From contig JBEIHF010000002.1 in NCBI GenBank assembly GCA_040381535.1, positions 51,374 to 115,373 on the forward strand: a stretch of 64,000 nt of DNA, written 5' to 3'. The stretch's first letter is position 1, and each line of letters opens with the position of its first letter. This DNA is from Micavibrio_A sp040381535. GTDB lineage: Bacteria; Pseudomonadota; Alphaproteobacteria; Micavibrionales; Micavibrionaceae. Of the stretch, positions 1 through 9,024 are shown piece after piece. Both the position numbers and the translations under genes were made by a program. The notes beneath the pieces were generated by a model that made no database searches, was not told where the DNA came from, and saw only the letters and a list, made by a program, of their open reading frames with translations.

Positions 1-2
1 AC

Positions 3-116
3 AGCAACGCCGAGCGTGACTACGAAGACCGCGCAAAATTATACAGCGCGGCAATCGAAGGATTTCTTAAAAGCTATTTGGGCAAGCCTTGGAAGCCCGC
101 ACAACTGGAAGCGTAA
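3..116 (+). CDS. C-terminal end of an unidentified protein (partial)
   Basis: The frame is open from the left edge of the window and ends at a TAA at 114-116, giving 37 residues that begin SNAERDYEDR and end KPAQLEA. A short amphipathic helix (AAIEGFLKSYLGK) precedes the stop. This resembles the C-terminal helix of alpha/beta hydrolase or S9 peptidase proteins, but that is only an impression. It converges with tyrS, with only four bases between the two stop codons. The other long frame across this region runs antisense to tyrS and is a shadow. Confidence 0.45.
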   Translation, partial: SNAERDYEDRAKLYSAAIEGFLKSYLGKPWKPAQLEA

Positions 117-120
117 GCGC

Positions 121-1365
121 CTAAGCCGCCTTTACCAGCGCGTGGCGTTTCTTGCCCGCGGACAATTTAATATAGCCTTCGGACGTCAGATCATTCGCGT
201 TAACAGTAGCCGCGATATCGGTGACGGGCGTATCATTGCACTTCACGCCGCCACCTTCTATCAATCTACGCGCTTCGGATTTCGAGGTTGCCATTTTCGC
301 TTCGATCAGAAGATCAATAACAGACACTGCGGATTTCAACGACACGTTGAAAGTAGGCAGATCACCGCCCACACCGCCTTGTTCGAAAACTTTTTTCGCC
401 GTTTCGGCGGCGGCAATGGCTTCGGTTTCTCCGTGGCAAAGCTTGGTGGCCTCAAACGCGAGTATTTTCTTGGCTTCGTTGATTTCGGAGCCTTGGAGAG
501 CGGCAAGCCTGTTAACTTCTTCCATGGGCAACATTGTAAAACGCAACAGAAGATTTTTAACATCCGCATCGTCGGCGTTTCTGTACCATTGCCAGTAATC
601 GTAAGCGGGCAGCATGTTTTTGTTGAGCCATACGGCCCCGCCGACGGTTTTGCCCATTTTTTCGCCTGCAGCGTTCAACAATAACGGCGCGGTGAGCGCG
701 AACAATTGCACCTTGTCGGATTTGTGTGCGAGATCGACGCCGTTGATGATATTACCCCATTGGTCGGAACCGCCCATTTGTAAGATGGTGCCGTTGCGGC
801 GTTTCAGTTCCACAAAGTCGTAACCTTGCATCACCATGTAATTGAATTCGAGAAGCGTAAGCGGGCTTTCGCGTTCCAGACGCGCCTTCACACTGTCAAA
901 AGTTATCATGCGGTTGATCGTGAAATAACGGCCATAGTCGCGCAGGAAGTCGAGGTAGTTTAATTTGGAAAGCCAGTCGTCATTGTTGACCATCGACGCA
1001 TCGGTCGGCCCGTTCCCGTATTTCAGGAATTGGGTGAAACAGGTGGCGCGGATGTTTTCCATGTTGTCGTTGATGACTTCATCGGTCATCAGATTGCGGC
1101 TTTCATCCTTGAAAGAAGGATCGCCGATTTTGGATGTGCCGCCGCCCATGAGCGTGATCGGCTTGTGCCCGCATTCCTGAAACCATTTGAGCATCATGAT
1201 ACCGGTCAGGTTACCGACATGGAGCGATTTCGCCGTGGGGTCGAAGCCGATATAGGCGGATTGCACGCCCTCAACGAGTTTTTTATCGAGACCTTCGAAA
1301 TCGCTGCACTGGTGAATGAAGCCGCGTTCGGATAATATGTTTAGGAAGTCGGATTTGTATGTCAT
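121..1365 (-). CDS. tyrS: Tyrosyl-tRNA synthetase
   Basis: Cytoplasmic class I aminoacyl-tRNA synthetase that charges tRNA-Tyr with tyrosine using ATP. The 414-residue length is normal for bacterial TyrS. The HIGH-like signature appears as HVGN near residues 49-52, and the KMSKS-like loop as KMGKT near residue 236. The tyrosine-pocket segment GGSDQWGNI is present. The C-terminal part (about 345-410, SKSEARRLIEGGGVKCND) is the S4 RNA-binding domain. It is divergent from anmK, with only 17 bases between the two start codons, so the promoters must overlap the neighbouring coding starts or be very compact. Identification is secure. Confidence 0.97.
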   Translation of the reverse strand: MTYKSDFLNILSERGFIHQCSDFEGLDKKLVEGVQSAYIGFDPTAKSLHVGNLTGIMMLKWFQECGHKPITLMGGGTSKIGDPSFKDESRNLMTDEVINDNMENIRATCFTQFLKYGNGPTDASMVNNDDWLSKLNYLDFLRDYGRYFTINRMITFDSVKARLERESPLTLLEFNYMVMQGYDFVELKRRNGTILQMGGSDQWGNIINGVDLAHKSDKVQLFALTAPLLLNAAGEKMGKTVGGAVWLNKNMLPAYDYWQWYRNADDADVKNLLLRFTMLPMEEVNRLAALQGSEINEAKKILAFEATKLCHGETEAIAAAETAKKVFEQGGVGGDLPTFNVSLKSAVSVIDLLIEAKMATSKSEARRLIEGGGVKCNDTPVTDIAATVNANDLTSEGYIKLSAGKKRHALVKAA

Positions 1366-1382
1366 AACATGAGTTTATACCT

Positions 1383-2501
1383 ATGCCCGAAAATAATGTC
1401 TATACCGCAATTGGCCTTATGTCCGGAACCTCGCTGGACGGGGTGGATTGCGCCCTGATTGAAACGGACGGCAAGGCCTATATAAAGCCGCTGGCATTTA
1501 TGGGCATTCCCTATATTTCCGACGACCGTAATGTTATCCGCTCTGCGTTCGGCATCAAGGATAGGAATGCCGCGATCTTGAAAAAGGCCGAAGAAATTAT
1601 TACCAAGGAACATATCAAGGCGGTCAAGGAATTGTTGCTGGAACGTGACCTTCCGGCAAACAAGGTTGATGTGATCGGTTTTCATGGCCAGACGATATTC
1701 CACGCGCCGCATGAAGGACTGACTCTGCAGATCGGCGATGGCGCGGAATTGGCGCGAAAGACAGGTATAGACGTTGTTGCGGATTTCAGAACCGCCGATG
1801 TTCAGGCAGGCGGAGAAGGCGCACCGCTGGCGCCTGTCTATCACGCCGCAAGAATAAAGAGTGCGGGCGTTTCATTGCCCTGCGTGGTGCTCAATATCGG
1901 CGGTGTTGCCAACGTCACTTGGATAGGTGAAAAAGAAGAGCAATTGCTCGCGTTCGATTGCGGCCCCGGTAACGCGCTGATGGACGATTGGGTTTTGTCG
2001 CGGACGGGCAAAAGATACGACGAGGACGGAAAAATCGCAGAAGCCGGAAGGCCTATTGAGAAATTTTTGAATGGATGGCTCGACCATGAATATTTCAAGA
2101 GGCTGCCGCCTAAATCATTGGACCGCGACGCATGGGACATAGCGGCGATAGGACGCGTGGTGGAAGGCATGGGCGATGTCAGCACGCAAGACGGTGCGGC
2201 AACGCTTTTGGAATTTACAGTGCAGGGCATCGCGCGCGCGATGGAGCATATGCCTGAACTGCCGCAAAACTGGTATGTGTGCGGCGGCGGACGGCATAAC
2301 AAGGCGTTGATGGCCAAGCTGCAAAAACGATTACCCGCGTATGTGAAAAGCGTGGACGTGTTGGGCTGGAACGGGGACGCGACTGAGGCCGAATGTTTCG
2401 GTTATCTCGCCGTGCGTTCATTGCTAGGATTGCCGTTAAGCTTTCCGCGCACCACGGGTGTTTCCGCGCCGCAAATGGGCGGGGGTTTTTTTAAAGCCTG
2501 A
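1383..2501 (+). CDS. anmK: Anhydro-N-acetylmuramic acid kinase
   Basis: Phosphorylates and opens 1,6-anhydro-MurNAc released during cell-wall turnover, giving MurNAc-6-phosphate for recycling. The N-terminal ATP-binding signature GLMSGTSLDGVDCA lies at about residues 12-25. The segments GFHGQTIFHAP, LNIGGVANVTW and AFDCGPGNALMDDW are typical of the family, and the 372-residue length is normal. The start at 1383 lies 17 bases from the divergent tyrS start and has no strong ribosome binding site. The Sua5-type gene follows after about 40 bases and may be cotranscribed. Confidence 0.96.
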   Translation: MPENNVYTAIGLMSGTSLDGVDCALIETDGKAYIKPLAFMGIPYISDDRNVIRSAFGIKDRNAAILKKAEEIITKEHIKAVKELLLERDLPANKVDVIGFHGQTIFHAPHEGLTLQIGDGAELARKTGIDVVADFRTADVQAGGEGAPLAPVYHAARIKSAGVSLPCVVLNIGGVANVTWIGEKEEQLLAFDCGPGNALMDDWVLSRTGKRYDEDGKIAEAGRPIEKFLNGWLDHEYFKRLPPKSLDRDAWDIAAIGRVVEGMGDVSTQDGAATLLEFTVQGIARAMEHMPELPQNWYVCGGGRHNKALMAKLQKRLPAYVKSVDVLGWNGDATEAECFGYLAVRSLLGLPLSFPRTTGVSAPQMGGGFFKA

Positions 2502-2542
2502 TTTTTCTTGCATTTTAGAGGCTAGAATGGCTTTTTACCGCT

Positions 2543-3529
2543 ATGACGAAGACAGTCGCACCAACCCCTGAAACGATAGCAGAAGCCGCCGTGTTGATCC
2601 GCGATGGCAAGTTGGTCGCGTTTCCGACGGAGACGGTGTACGGCCTTGGCGCGAACGCGCTGGACGGCAAAGCCGTGGCAGGAATTTTCACCGCGAAAAA
2701 CAGACCAATTTTTAATCCCGTGATCGTGCATGTTGCCAAACGCGAAGACGCCGAAAAATTCGTGGAATGCGATGACCGCGCGCGCGGGCTGATGGCCGCA
2801 TTCTGGCCTGGGCCGCTTACGTTGATATTGCCCAAGAAAAAAGATGGCGGGATTTCAGATCTGGTGAGTGCGGGATTGCCGACCATCGCGATCCGCATGC
2901 CCAATCACCCCGTAGCGTTGCAATTGATCGAAGCCGCCGGCGTACCGATTGCCGCGCCAAGCGCGAATGCATCGGGCGAACCATCCGCCACCACGCCGCG
3001 CCATGTGCAGGATTCCTTGGGCGGCCGTATTCCATTAATTATCGCGGGCGGTGCAAGCGCGGTGGGACTTGAATCCACGGTGCTGGATTTGTCGGGCGAT
3101 AAACCCGTGATTGTACGATCCGGCGCGGTGACGGCGGAAGATCTGGAAGAATATCTGGACGGCGTGACCTATGATTTCGGGACGAAAGAAAAACCCTCAT
3201 CGCCGGGACAGTTGTTGAAGCACTATGCGCCGAGCATCCCCGTGCGTTTGAATGCGGTCGATGTGGAAGAGGGCGAAGCGCTGCTCGCATTCGGCTCCAC
3301 GAAATTCATGGGCGTGAAAACGGGCGGGTTTGCCAAAGACCTCGGTAACGAGCGTTTCAAGAATTTGAGTGAGCAGGGCGATCTCAATGAGGCCGCCGCG
3401 AATTTGTTTTCCATGCTACGCGATCTCGACACATCTTCCAACAAATCCATCGCCGTGATGAATGTTCCCGACACAGGTTTGGGTATTGCGATCAATGACC
3501 GTCTCAAACGCGCGGCCCAAGGGCGATAA
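2543..3529 (+). CDS. L-threonylcarbamoyladenylate synthase, Sua5 type
   Basis: Makes threonylcarbamoyl-AMP from threonine, bicarbonate and ATP, the first step of the t6A modification at position 37 of ANN-decoding tRNAs. Residues about 10-200 form the YrdC fold, with FPTETVYGLG, the KNRPIFNPVIVH substrate segment and SANASGEPSAT. Residues about 210-325 match the Sua5 C-terminal domain, including the PGQLLKHYAP linker, so this is the long Sua5/YwlC form rather than short TsaC. It is convergent with the secreted proline-rich protein at 3542, with 12 bases between stops. Confidence 0.95.
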   Translation: MTKTVAPTPETIAEAAVLIRDGKLVAFPTETVYGLGANALDGKAVAGIFTAKNRPIFNPVIVHVAKREDAEKFVECDDRARGLMAAFWPGPLTLILPKKKDGGISDLVSAGLPTIAIRMPNHPVALQLIEAAGVPIAAPSANASGEPSATTPRHVQDSLGGRIPLIIAGGASAVGLESTVLDLSGDKPVIVRSGAVTAEDLEEYLDGVTYDFGTKEKPSSPGQLLKHYAPSIPVRLNAVDVEEGEALLAFGSTKFMGVKTGGFAKDLGNERFKNLSEQGDLNEAAANLFSMLRDLDTSSNKSIAVMNVPDTGLGIAINDRLKRAAQGR

Positions 3530-3541
3530 CAGGGTAGTTAA

Positions 3542-4330
3542 TTACCGATATGTGCTGATAGGTTCGAACCCGTCGCCGATAATATTCGTGGGCGGCTTCT
3601 TGGCCGCTGCGGGTGGCAGAAGGCGCTTTATATCCGTGTAGATTTTCGCGCGGTTCTTGTGTTCTTTGATATCCACGCAGTAATCAAATTCGCCCTCGCG
3701 GCCCCATTTATTTTCGGTGTAGGTGAGGATATCGGGGTTGGCGACCAAATACATTTTGATCTTCTCGGCGGTTTTGGAATCGATGCCCGTGCCGATGCTG
3801 GTGAAGGAAACTTGCAGGTTGCAGAATTTTTTGGCCGCCAGCGCGGGATCATCGCCGCGCGTGCTGGGCGGCATGTTTTCCTGCCAGTTGCGGATCGGTG
3901 TCGTATCGCCCATCAGCGGATCAGAATGATTGGACGGAGGGGGCGCGGCAGACGTGATGTCTTTGGGCGGTGCGGATGTGGGAGCGCCGAGATCGTAAGC
4001 AGATGTTCCGTCCGATGTTCCCGCCATGCCGGAATCATCCGTAGCCATTTCGCCCGTATCGGGCGCGGCTGTCTCTTTGGGAGAAGGATCACCGATCGGC
4101 GGAGAGGGCGCATCGGCGGGAGACGCGCTGTTCATCGGCAGATAGCCCGAACTGTTTTTGGGTTTCGCGGGAGCTTGCGCGGGAAGACTGGTAGGAACAC
4201 CCGGCGGTGCTTTGGATTGCGGCGCCATCTGCACGGGCGGCAAAACCTCACTCTCGATCGGCTGGGCGATCGCGGGTAAAGCGGTAAAAAGCATTAAGGC
4301 GGATAAAAGAGCGAAGCGTTTCATATTCAT
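3542..4330 (-). CDS. Secreted proline-rich protein of unknown function
   Basis: About 262 residues from the ATG at 4330. A longer frame reaches 4384, but the start at 4330 (or 4324) places a clean signal peptide (MKRFALLSALMLFTALPAIAQ) at the N-terminus. The mature protein begins with a long low-complexity stretch rich in Pro, Ala and Ser (about residues 25-150). A folded C-terminal part with two cysteines follows (KKFCNLQVSFTS and EFDYCVDIK). I recognise no catalytic motif. Periplasmic or surface location is inferred from the signal peptide. Confidence 0.75.
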   Translation of the reverse strand: MNMKRFALLSALMLFTALPAIAQPIESEVLPPVQMAPQSKAPPGVPTSLPAQAPAKPKNSSGYLPMNSASPADAPSPPIGDPSPKETAAPDTGEMATDDSGMAGTSDGTSAYDLGAPTSAPPKDITSAAPPPSNHSDPLMGDTTPIRNWQENMPPSTRGDDPALAAKKFCNLQVSFTSIGTGIDSKTAEKIKMYLVANPDILTYTENKWGREGEFDYCVDIKEHKNRAKIYTDIKRLLPPAAAKKPPTNIIGDGFEPISTYR

Positions 4331-4370
4331 GATTCTATATGAACGGCAATTTGCGTCAATTTTCAGGCAT

Positions 4371-4390
4371 AAAAAAACGCCCATAAGGCG
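4371..4390 (-). terminator. Rho-independent terminator, minus strand
   Basis: On the minus strand a CGCC/GGCG stem with a five-base loop is followed by seven T residues. It lies between the small ORF ending at 4499 and the secreted protein starting at 4330, so it probably ends the small transcript. The stem is short. Confidence 0.5.
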
Positions 4391-4498
4391 CCATCGTCGT
4401 TTTTACATCTGGGGGGTGGTTTTCACAGGAATGCTTCCACAAAACAACACCGCAGTTGAGGGGGACTGTGGTGCTGTCCTTTGAAAGCTTTTAGCAGG

Positions 4499-4657
4499 CT
4501 AGGGTATACCTAGCGACGCTGCCTGATTGGGGTTAAGCATTCTTGCATGTGCTCCGCCCATGGCTCTCATTTGTCTCCCGGAATATGAAACTCCCGTAGT
4601 CGTTCCAATCGCCGGTCTTATGGTGGCTGCTTGCCTAAATTGGCCTGCGGCTCTCAT
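4499..4657 (-). CDS. Candidate 52-residue small basic protein
   Basis: An ATG at 4657 opens a 52-codon frame ending in TAG at 4499. A GGGAGG ribosome binding site lies about five bases upstream of the ATG. The product is rich in Arg, Ala and Gly and carries two loosely similar halves beginning MRAAGQ and MRAMGG. It has no membrane segment. I do not recognise a family. The good ribosome binding site and a downstream terminator-like hairpin support it; the short length and lack of known relatives argue for caution. The overlapping plus-strand frame has no comparable start signal. Confidence 0.45.
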   Translation of the reverse strand: MRAAGQFRQAATIRPAIGTTTGVSYSGRQMRAMGGAHARMLNPNQAASLGIP

Positions 4658-4904
4658 TAGAACCTCCCTGGTTCTTTTGTTTAATTCGCGGTATTGGTTC
4701 CGCTTGTTGTCCTCAATATAAGATAAAACAGGGCGTCTGTCAACAAAAAAGCGATAGTTTTTTCGTAATATTATCTATTGGGAATAAATCTATATTTACT
4801 GTTAGTTGATACTGAATATGTGTCTAGTATTTATACTTCGTTTTACATTAATACTGTATATATCTAGTTAAAATAATTAATTTTGTACTTCGAATACAGT
4901 ATTG

Positions 4905-4927
4905 GGCTGTCCCCGCGGGAGACAGCC
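4905..4927 (-). terminator. Near-perfect 23-base palindrome downstream of the transglycosylase gene
   Basis: GGCTGTC and GACAGCC arms flank an inner CCCGCGGG, forming a strong hairpin 28 bases after the transglycosylase stop. The minus-strand downstream sequence is not U-rich, so it may be a factor-dependent terminator or an mRNA 3'-end stabiliser rather than a classical intrinsic terminator. The AT-rich stretch 4658-4904 holds nothing else I can support. Confidence 0.4.
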
Positions 4928-4954
4928 ATGCAAAAATCGAATGGATACGGGTAG

Positions 4955-5884
4955 TTAGGCGTTGAAGTCCGACAGCATCATCATCTGTGCGGGGCTCAAA
5001 GCGAGCTTTCCATACAAAGATGGCGGGAAAATTTGCCAAGAATTAGTGTCTTTGGCGCTGCTTTCCAAGCTGTTGATTCGCAAAACAGAGGATTTGGCCC
5101 CTTCATCGCCGTTATAGCTCATCAAATGGGCCATGCGGGCGAGGGGGTCGCTTTCGGGTTGAAGGACGGAGCCTTGTGCCTGAAGCATGTTCTGGCCGGA
5201 AACGGCATTGGGGTTGGCCACGACGGACTGGTTCGCCGCGAAGTTTTTGGAGGCTCCGCCGCCGTCGTCGAATTTCTTGTCGAACATGGCATAGATTTGG
5301 GACAGTGAACGAGGTTGTCCACCCGCACCATAGAACACGCCGCGATTGGCGCGTGCTTCACGCGGGAAGATATCCGCTGCCGCCATGTTGGGGCTTTTCT
5401 TCATCGCGTTCAAAAATCCTGTTGCGCCGCCGGCACCGAGAAAGTGCGCCAGATATAGCTCGGTGGAGCCTATATCGCCGCCGACATTCTGTTTCAGGCG
5501 ATCGTAATTGCCCGATGCGAATTCCGCCGCCATGTAAGAGGCGATTTCGGGATCTTTGCGCATATTCAAAATCTCTTTGCGCATCTTGCCGCTGGAAACG
5601 CGGTTGTCGTCATTGATGGCGTCCGCGTATTTCGCGAGGCCGTATTTCGCGCCGTGTTCCTTCACCATCGTCAGCCATGTGCTTTCGATGAACTGAAACA
5701 AGCCCGTCGCGGAAGATGTGCGCGCCTTAGCGTTCGGATTAAAAGAGCTTTCCGCGGCAGCCTTTTCCATCAGGTAGGTAAAATTGACCCCTGTTTTAGC
5801 CGATGCGTTGCTGATGGCTTTATAGATTTCCTTAGGGACGGAAACCGTAGCTAAACCGTTGTCATTATTGGTATTTATGGCCAT
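4955..5884 (-). CDS. Lytic transglycosylase, SLT-domain protein
   Basis: A 309-residue protein whose residues about 20-190 match a soluble lytic transglycosylase (lysozyme-like) domain. Features are the catalytic glutamate in MEKAAAESSF (about residue 45), the ATGLFQFIESTW segment and the AHFLGAGGA motif. Such enzymes cleave the MurNAc-GlcNAc bond, forming 1,6-anhydro-MurNAc, which AnmK in this window would recycle. There is no obvious signal peptide, so export may use another route or the protein may serve a secretion or flagellar apparatus. The C-terminal ~110 residues look disordered. Confidence 0.8.
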   Translation of the reverse strand: MAINTNNDNGLATVSVPKEIYKAISNASAKTGVNFTYLMEKAAAESSFNPNAKARTSSATGLFQFIESTWLTMVKEHGAKYGLAKYADAINDDNRVSSGKMRKEILNMRKDPEIASYMAAEFASGNYDRLKQNVGGDIGSTELYLAHFLGAGGATGFLNAMKKSPNMAAADIFPREARANRGVFYGAGGQPRSLSQIYAMFDKKFDDGGGASKNFAANQSVVANPNAVSGQNMLQAQGSVLQPESDPLARMAHLMSYNGDEGAKSSVLRINSLESSAKDTNSWQIFPPSLYGKLALSPAQMMMLSDFNA

Positions 5885-5953
5885 TTTTTCTATCTTTTCA
5901 GGCGTCTGTCGGACGCGGTGTTACAAAAGATACGTTTCAAGCGGCGTGCCAGT

Positions 5954-6435
5954 TTAAGGGGGCCAATTTCCTAGAGCTAAGCCGCGAGGGTTTTGGGTGT
6001 ATTCAGGCACGAATCCGAACAGTAAGGTCATATGCTTCCAGAGATTGGCCCATGATTGGTCAAGAAACGCATCGTCATTGTGCGGCGCGCGCAACATGTG
6101 CACGCAAGGCAAAATCGTGGGGCCGAGCGCGAAGGCCGCGATCAACGCCACATAATAGACGGGTGCGAGACGAAAAAAAACGCCGCGTCCAGAATGTCAG
6201 CCATGATGCGGTACGTTCCATAGGTTCACGCCCCTCGCGAAGGCGCGTGCGGTATTACATCAAAAAAGCCGGAGGGAATCATGAAGAGGTCTACGGCAAG
6301 GCCGGGCGTGGATATCACGGTAATATTCAGATGGAATACATGGGTGAGATGGCCGGTCAAAACCCATAGCGCGGCAAAGCCCCGCAGACCATCCAGATAG
6401 CCCGGTCTTGCCTCATCGTTCTTGAGTTTGTTCAT
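5954..6435 (-). pseudogene. Degraded acyltransferase-3 (OafA/YrhL-like) remnant
   Basis: The minus strand begins with ATG at 6435 behind an AAAGG site and encodes the family hallmark YLDGLRGFAALWVLTGH. Homology then changes frame twice. After SGFF the expected continuation (YRTRLREGREP...WTRRFF) is in another frame, preceded by an in-frame TAA. A run of eight T on that strand (6173-6180) then shifts the frame into RLAPVYYVALIAAF. Homology continues to NPRGLALGNW and stops abruptly near 5965, about halfway through the usual ~370-residue protein. The in-frame stop and missing second half make sequencing error an insufficient explanation. Intact relatives acylate sugars in membranes. Confidence 0.8.
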
Positions 6436-6521
6436 TTTGAACCTTTGGAGTACATCCTGTACTTGCCGATAGTGTAGAATGGGGGAAGAATGGATCAACC
6501 ATTTTTTCAGGATGTTACATA

Positions 6522-8276
6522 ATGAAGAATTACACACCACCCATTCAGGATATGCTCTTCGTATTGGACAACGTCGTGGGACTCACATCGGTTCCGGAAC
6601 ATCCTGACCTTGGAAAAATCGACGCCGATTCTATCGCGAGCATACTGGAACCCGCCGCCGATCTGGCAAGCAATGTTCTGGGGAGCATCAATCACAGCGG
6701 CGACAAGGACGGCACGAAACTGAAGGACGGCGTTGTCACCACCGCAGGCGGATTCAAAGACGCCTACAAACAATATTGCGAAGGCGGATGGAACGCTGTG
6801 GTGTTCGATCAAACACATGGCGGGCAGGGTTTGCCTTGGCTCGTCGCGTTCGCGGTGCAAGAGATGTGGCAGAGCGCGAACATGTCGTTCGGATTGTGCC
6901 CGCTGCTCAATCAGGGGGCGGTAGAAGCCATCGAGGCGCATGCGAGTGAGGATTTGAAGAATACCTATCTGCCCAAAATGATTTCCGGGGAGTGGACGGG
7001 CACGATGAATTTGACGGAGCCGCAGGCGGGATCAGACCTTGCCGCCGTTACCACCAAAGCCAAACGCGACGGGAACGAATTTAAAATTTTCGGGCAAAAA
7101 ATATATATCACCTACGGCGAGCATGATTTCACCGAGAATATCATCCATCTAGTTTTGGCCCGTATCGAGGGCTCGCCCGCAGGCGTGAAGGGCATTTCCC
7201 TTTTCATCGTGCCAAAATTTTTGCAAGACGGATCGCGCAACGATGTGCTCTGCACGGGTATCGAACACAAGCTCGGCATCCATGCATCCCCGACTTGTAC
7301 AATGCAGTTCGGCGACAAGGCCGGCGCGAGCGGATATCTGGTGGGTCAGGAAAACGAAGGCCTGAAATATATGTTCACGATGATGAACAATGCACGTCTT
7401 TCGGTGGGATTGCAGGGCGTGGCGATTGCGGAGCGTGCCTATCAACACGCGCTGGCTTACGCGAAAGACCGCGTGCAAGGCGCGAGCCTATCCAAAAAAG
7501 CCGCGGGCCGCGTGACGATTTCACATCACGCCGATGTCAAACGCATGCTTTTGTCCATGGCATCGCAAGTGGAGGCGGGGCGTGCGCTGGCGTACGAAGC
7601 CGCGCTGTGTCTCGATCTTGCCAAAGCGGGCGACACCGCGGCAAAGTCCAAAGTCGATCTGCTCACACCGCTGGTCAAATCATGGTGCACGGATATGTCG
7701 GTGGAAGTGGCGAGCACGGGTGTGCAGATTCACGGCGGTATGGGGTTCATCGAGGAAACGGGCGCGGCGCAATTTTACCGCGATGCACGTATCCTACCCA
7801 TTTATGAGGGCACGAACGGGATTCAATCCGCGGATTTGGTCTTTCGCAAAATCCTGCGAGACAAAGGCGAAGCGTTGAAAGCGTATTTGAAGGAATTTGA
7901 TGCGGTGCTGAATGATTTGAAATCGGCCAAGGGCGATGATCTTGAAACCATCCACACACAATTGAAAATTTGTTATGAGGCCGTGGCCAAAGCATCCTTA
8001 CATCTTGGCGTTCTGGTCGCCGAAGACATGGAGTATGCGGCCGCCGTGAGCGTTCCTTATCTGAAAGGTCTTGCGGGTGCGGCGGCGGGTTTGATGATGG
8101 CGCGTTCCGCATTGGCGGCGCAGGGCATGTTATCTAGCGGCGAAGGCGATCACGATTTCCTCAACAAAAAAATCCTACACGCGCGTTTCTTTGCCGAAAG
8201 TCATTTGCCGCTCGCTACAGCCGCTGCGCAAATCGTGCTCTCAAGCGCCAGAACTATTGTTTCCGCGGAATTTTAA
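6522..8276 (+). CDS. Acyl-CoA dehydrogenase, DmdC/long-form family
   Basis: FAD-dependent oxidation of an acyl-CoA to the trans-2-enoyl-CoA, in fatty-acid or related acid breakdown. At 584 residues it is the long form with an extra C-terminal domain (about 460-584), like 3-methylmercaptopropionyl-CoA dehydrogenases. Visible motifs are NLTEPQAGSDLAA (FAD and substrate contact), FGQKIYITYGEHD, VQIHGGMGFIEE and IYEGTNGIQSADL, whose glutamate is the usual catalytic base. The substrate cannot be read from the sequence. It is divergent from the acyltransferase remnant and overlaps the convergent secreted protein by four bases. Confidence 0.92.
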   Translation: MKNYTPPIQDMLFVLDNVVGLTSVPEHPDLGKIDADSIASILEPAADLASNVLGSINHSGDKDGTKLKDGVVTTAGGFKDAYKQYCEGGWNAVVFDQTHGGQGLPWLVAFAVQEMWQSANMSFGLCPLLNQGAVEAIEAHASEDLKNTYLPKMISGEWTGTMNLTEPQAGSDLAAVTTKAKRDGNEFKIFGQKIYITYGEHDFTENIIHLVLARIEGSPAGVKGISLFIVPKFLQDGSRNDVLCTGIEHKLGIHASPTCTMQFGDKAGASGYLVGQENEGLKYMFTMMNNARLSVGLQGVAIAERAYQHALAYAKDRVQGASLSKKAAGRVTISHHADVKRMLLSMASQVEAGRALAYEAALCLDLAKAGDTAAKSKVDLLTPLVKSWCTDMSVEVASTGVQIHGGMGFIEETGAAQFYRDARILPIYEGTNGIQSADLVFRKILRDKGEALKAYLKEFDAVLNDLKSAKGDDLETIHTQLKICYEAVAKASLHLGVLVAEDMEYAAAVSVPYLKGLAGAAAGLMMARSALAAQGMLSSGEGDHDFLNKKILHARFFAESHLPLATAAAQIVLSSARTIVSAEF

Positions 8277-8929
8277 GGGGAGATTTTAACGCCGAGCGGA
8301 TCTTCCTGAGTTTTTTTCGGCGCAGGAACGATGGCACTTCTTTGGACTGGATCCATGCAAACATTGTTCGCATAGGTTTTCAGGGCCTGAACATAGGCGG
8401 GTGCGGGTACCGGTTTCTTTTTGAATTCCTTGGCTGTGGTAATGGCCACGCACTCACAAAATTCCTTATTGTCTTCTGCCGTTTCATTCATTCTTGAAGA
8501 GGATTTCATGCAATTTATCAGCGTGCTGATGCCAATCATAGGTATGTTGGCGCAACTTGGTTCGGGCGATTTCAAAACCTTATCCATTAGGAATATCATT
8601 GTGGGTACGGGCCCCACTCTTTCGCGCATTTGCAGGAACGAGCCGCTGACGCATTCGCAGCTGTAATATTTCTTTTGATAGCCGTTTTCGCTACATGACT
8701 TGTAAACTTCCTGCGCTTCGGCTTCGAGCTGCTCTTTCGTCGTGCGTATTTCTAGCGGCAAAGAATTCCAGTCGAAAGGCGTTTCGGGAAGTCCGTCATC
8801 GGACGGCCTGTCGGGAATAACGCCTTTGGGCGTTCCGACTTGCGGAACCTGCGACGGTTCGTTCTGCGCGAAGGCGGGTAGGGGTAGGGCGGTCAGGACC
8901 AAAAGGGCGAAAAGAGCAATACGGTTCAT
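8273..8929 (-). CDS. Secreted cysteine-containing protein of unknown function
   Basis: A 218-residue protein with a clear signal peptide (MNRIALFALLVLTALPLPAFA) and predicted periplasmic location. The mature part carries several cysteines, including CSENGYQ, the pair in YSCECVSG, CANIP, INCMK and FCECVA, which suggests disulfide bonds. Two CEC motifs may mark a repeated unit. No known catalytic family is recognised. Its stop overlaps the end of the acyl-CoA dehydrogenase gene on the other strand. Confidence 0.75.
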   Translation of the reverse strand: MNRIALFALLVLTALPLPAFAQNEPSQVPQVGTPKGVIPDRPSDDGLPETPFDWNSLPLEIRTTKEQLEAEAQEVYKSCSENGYQKKYYSCECVSGSFLQMRERVGPVPTMIFLMDKVLKSPEPSCANIPMIGISTLINCMKSSSRMNETAEDNKEFCECVAITTAKEFKKKPVPAPAYVQALKTYANNVCMDPVQRSAIVPAPKKTQEDPLGVKISP

Positions 8930-8962
8930 GCTTTGACTCTACCATATTTTATAGAACCGCGT

Positions 8963-9002
8963 AAAAAAACAGCCCGCCAAGATCATGGGAGGGGCTGTTT
9001 TG
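8963..9002 (-). terminator. Rho-independent terminator
   Basis: AACAGCCC (8968-8975) pairs with GGGCTGTT (8992-8999), and an A-run on the plus strand gives a minus-strand T-tract. It lies 23 bases past the stop of the DNA-binding coiled-coil gene at 9025 and could act in both directions. Confidence 0.75.
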
Positions 9003-9024
9003 TTGGATTCTATGAAAAAGAAAC

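Noticed and set aside
16..684. 222-codon plus-strand frame
   Set aside because: Antisense to tyrS with no recognisable domain; the real left-edge frame is the short one ending at 116.
3659..4279. 206-codon plus-strand frame rich in Gly and Arg
   Set aside because: Shadow of the proline-rich secreted protein on the opposite strand, which has a clean signal peptide.
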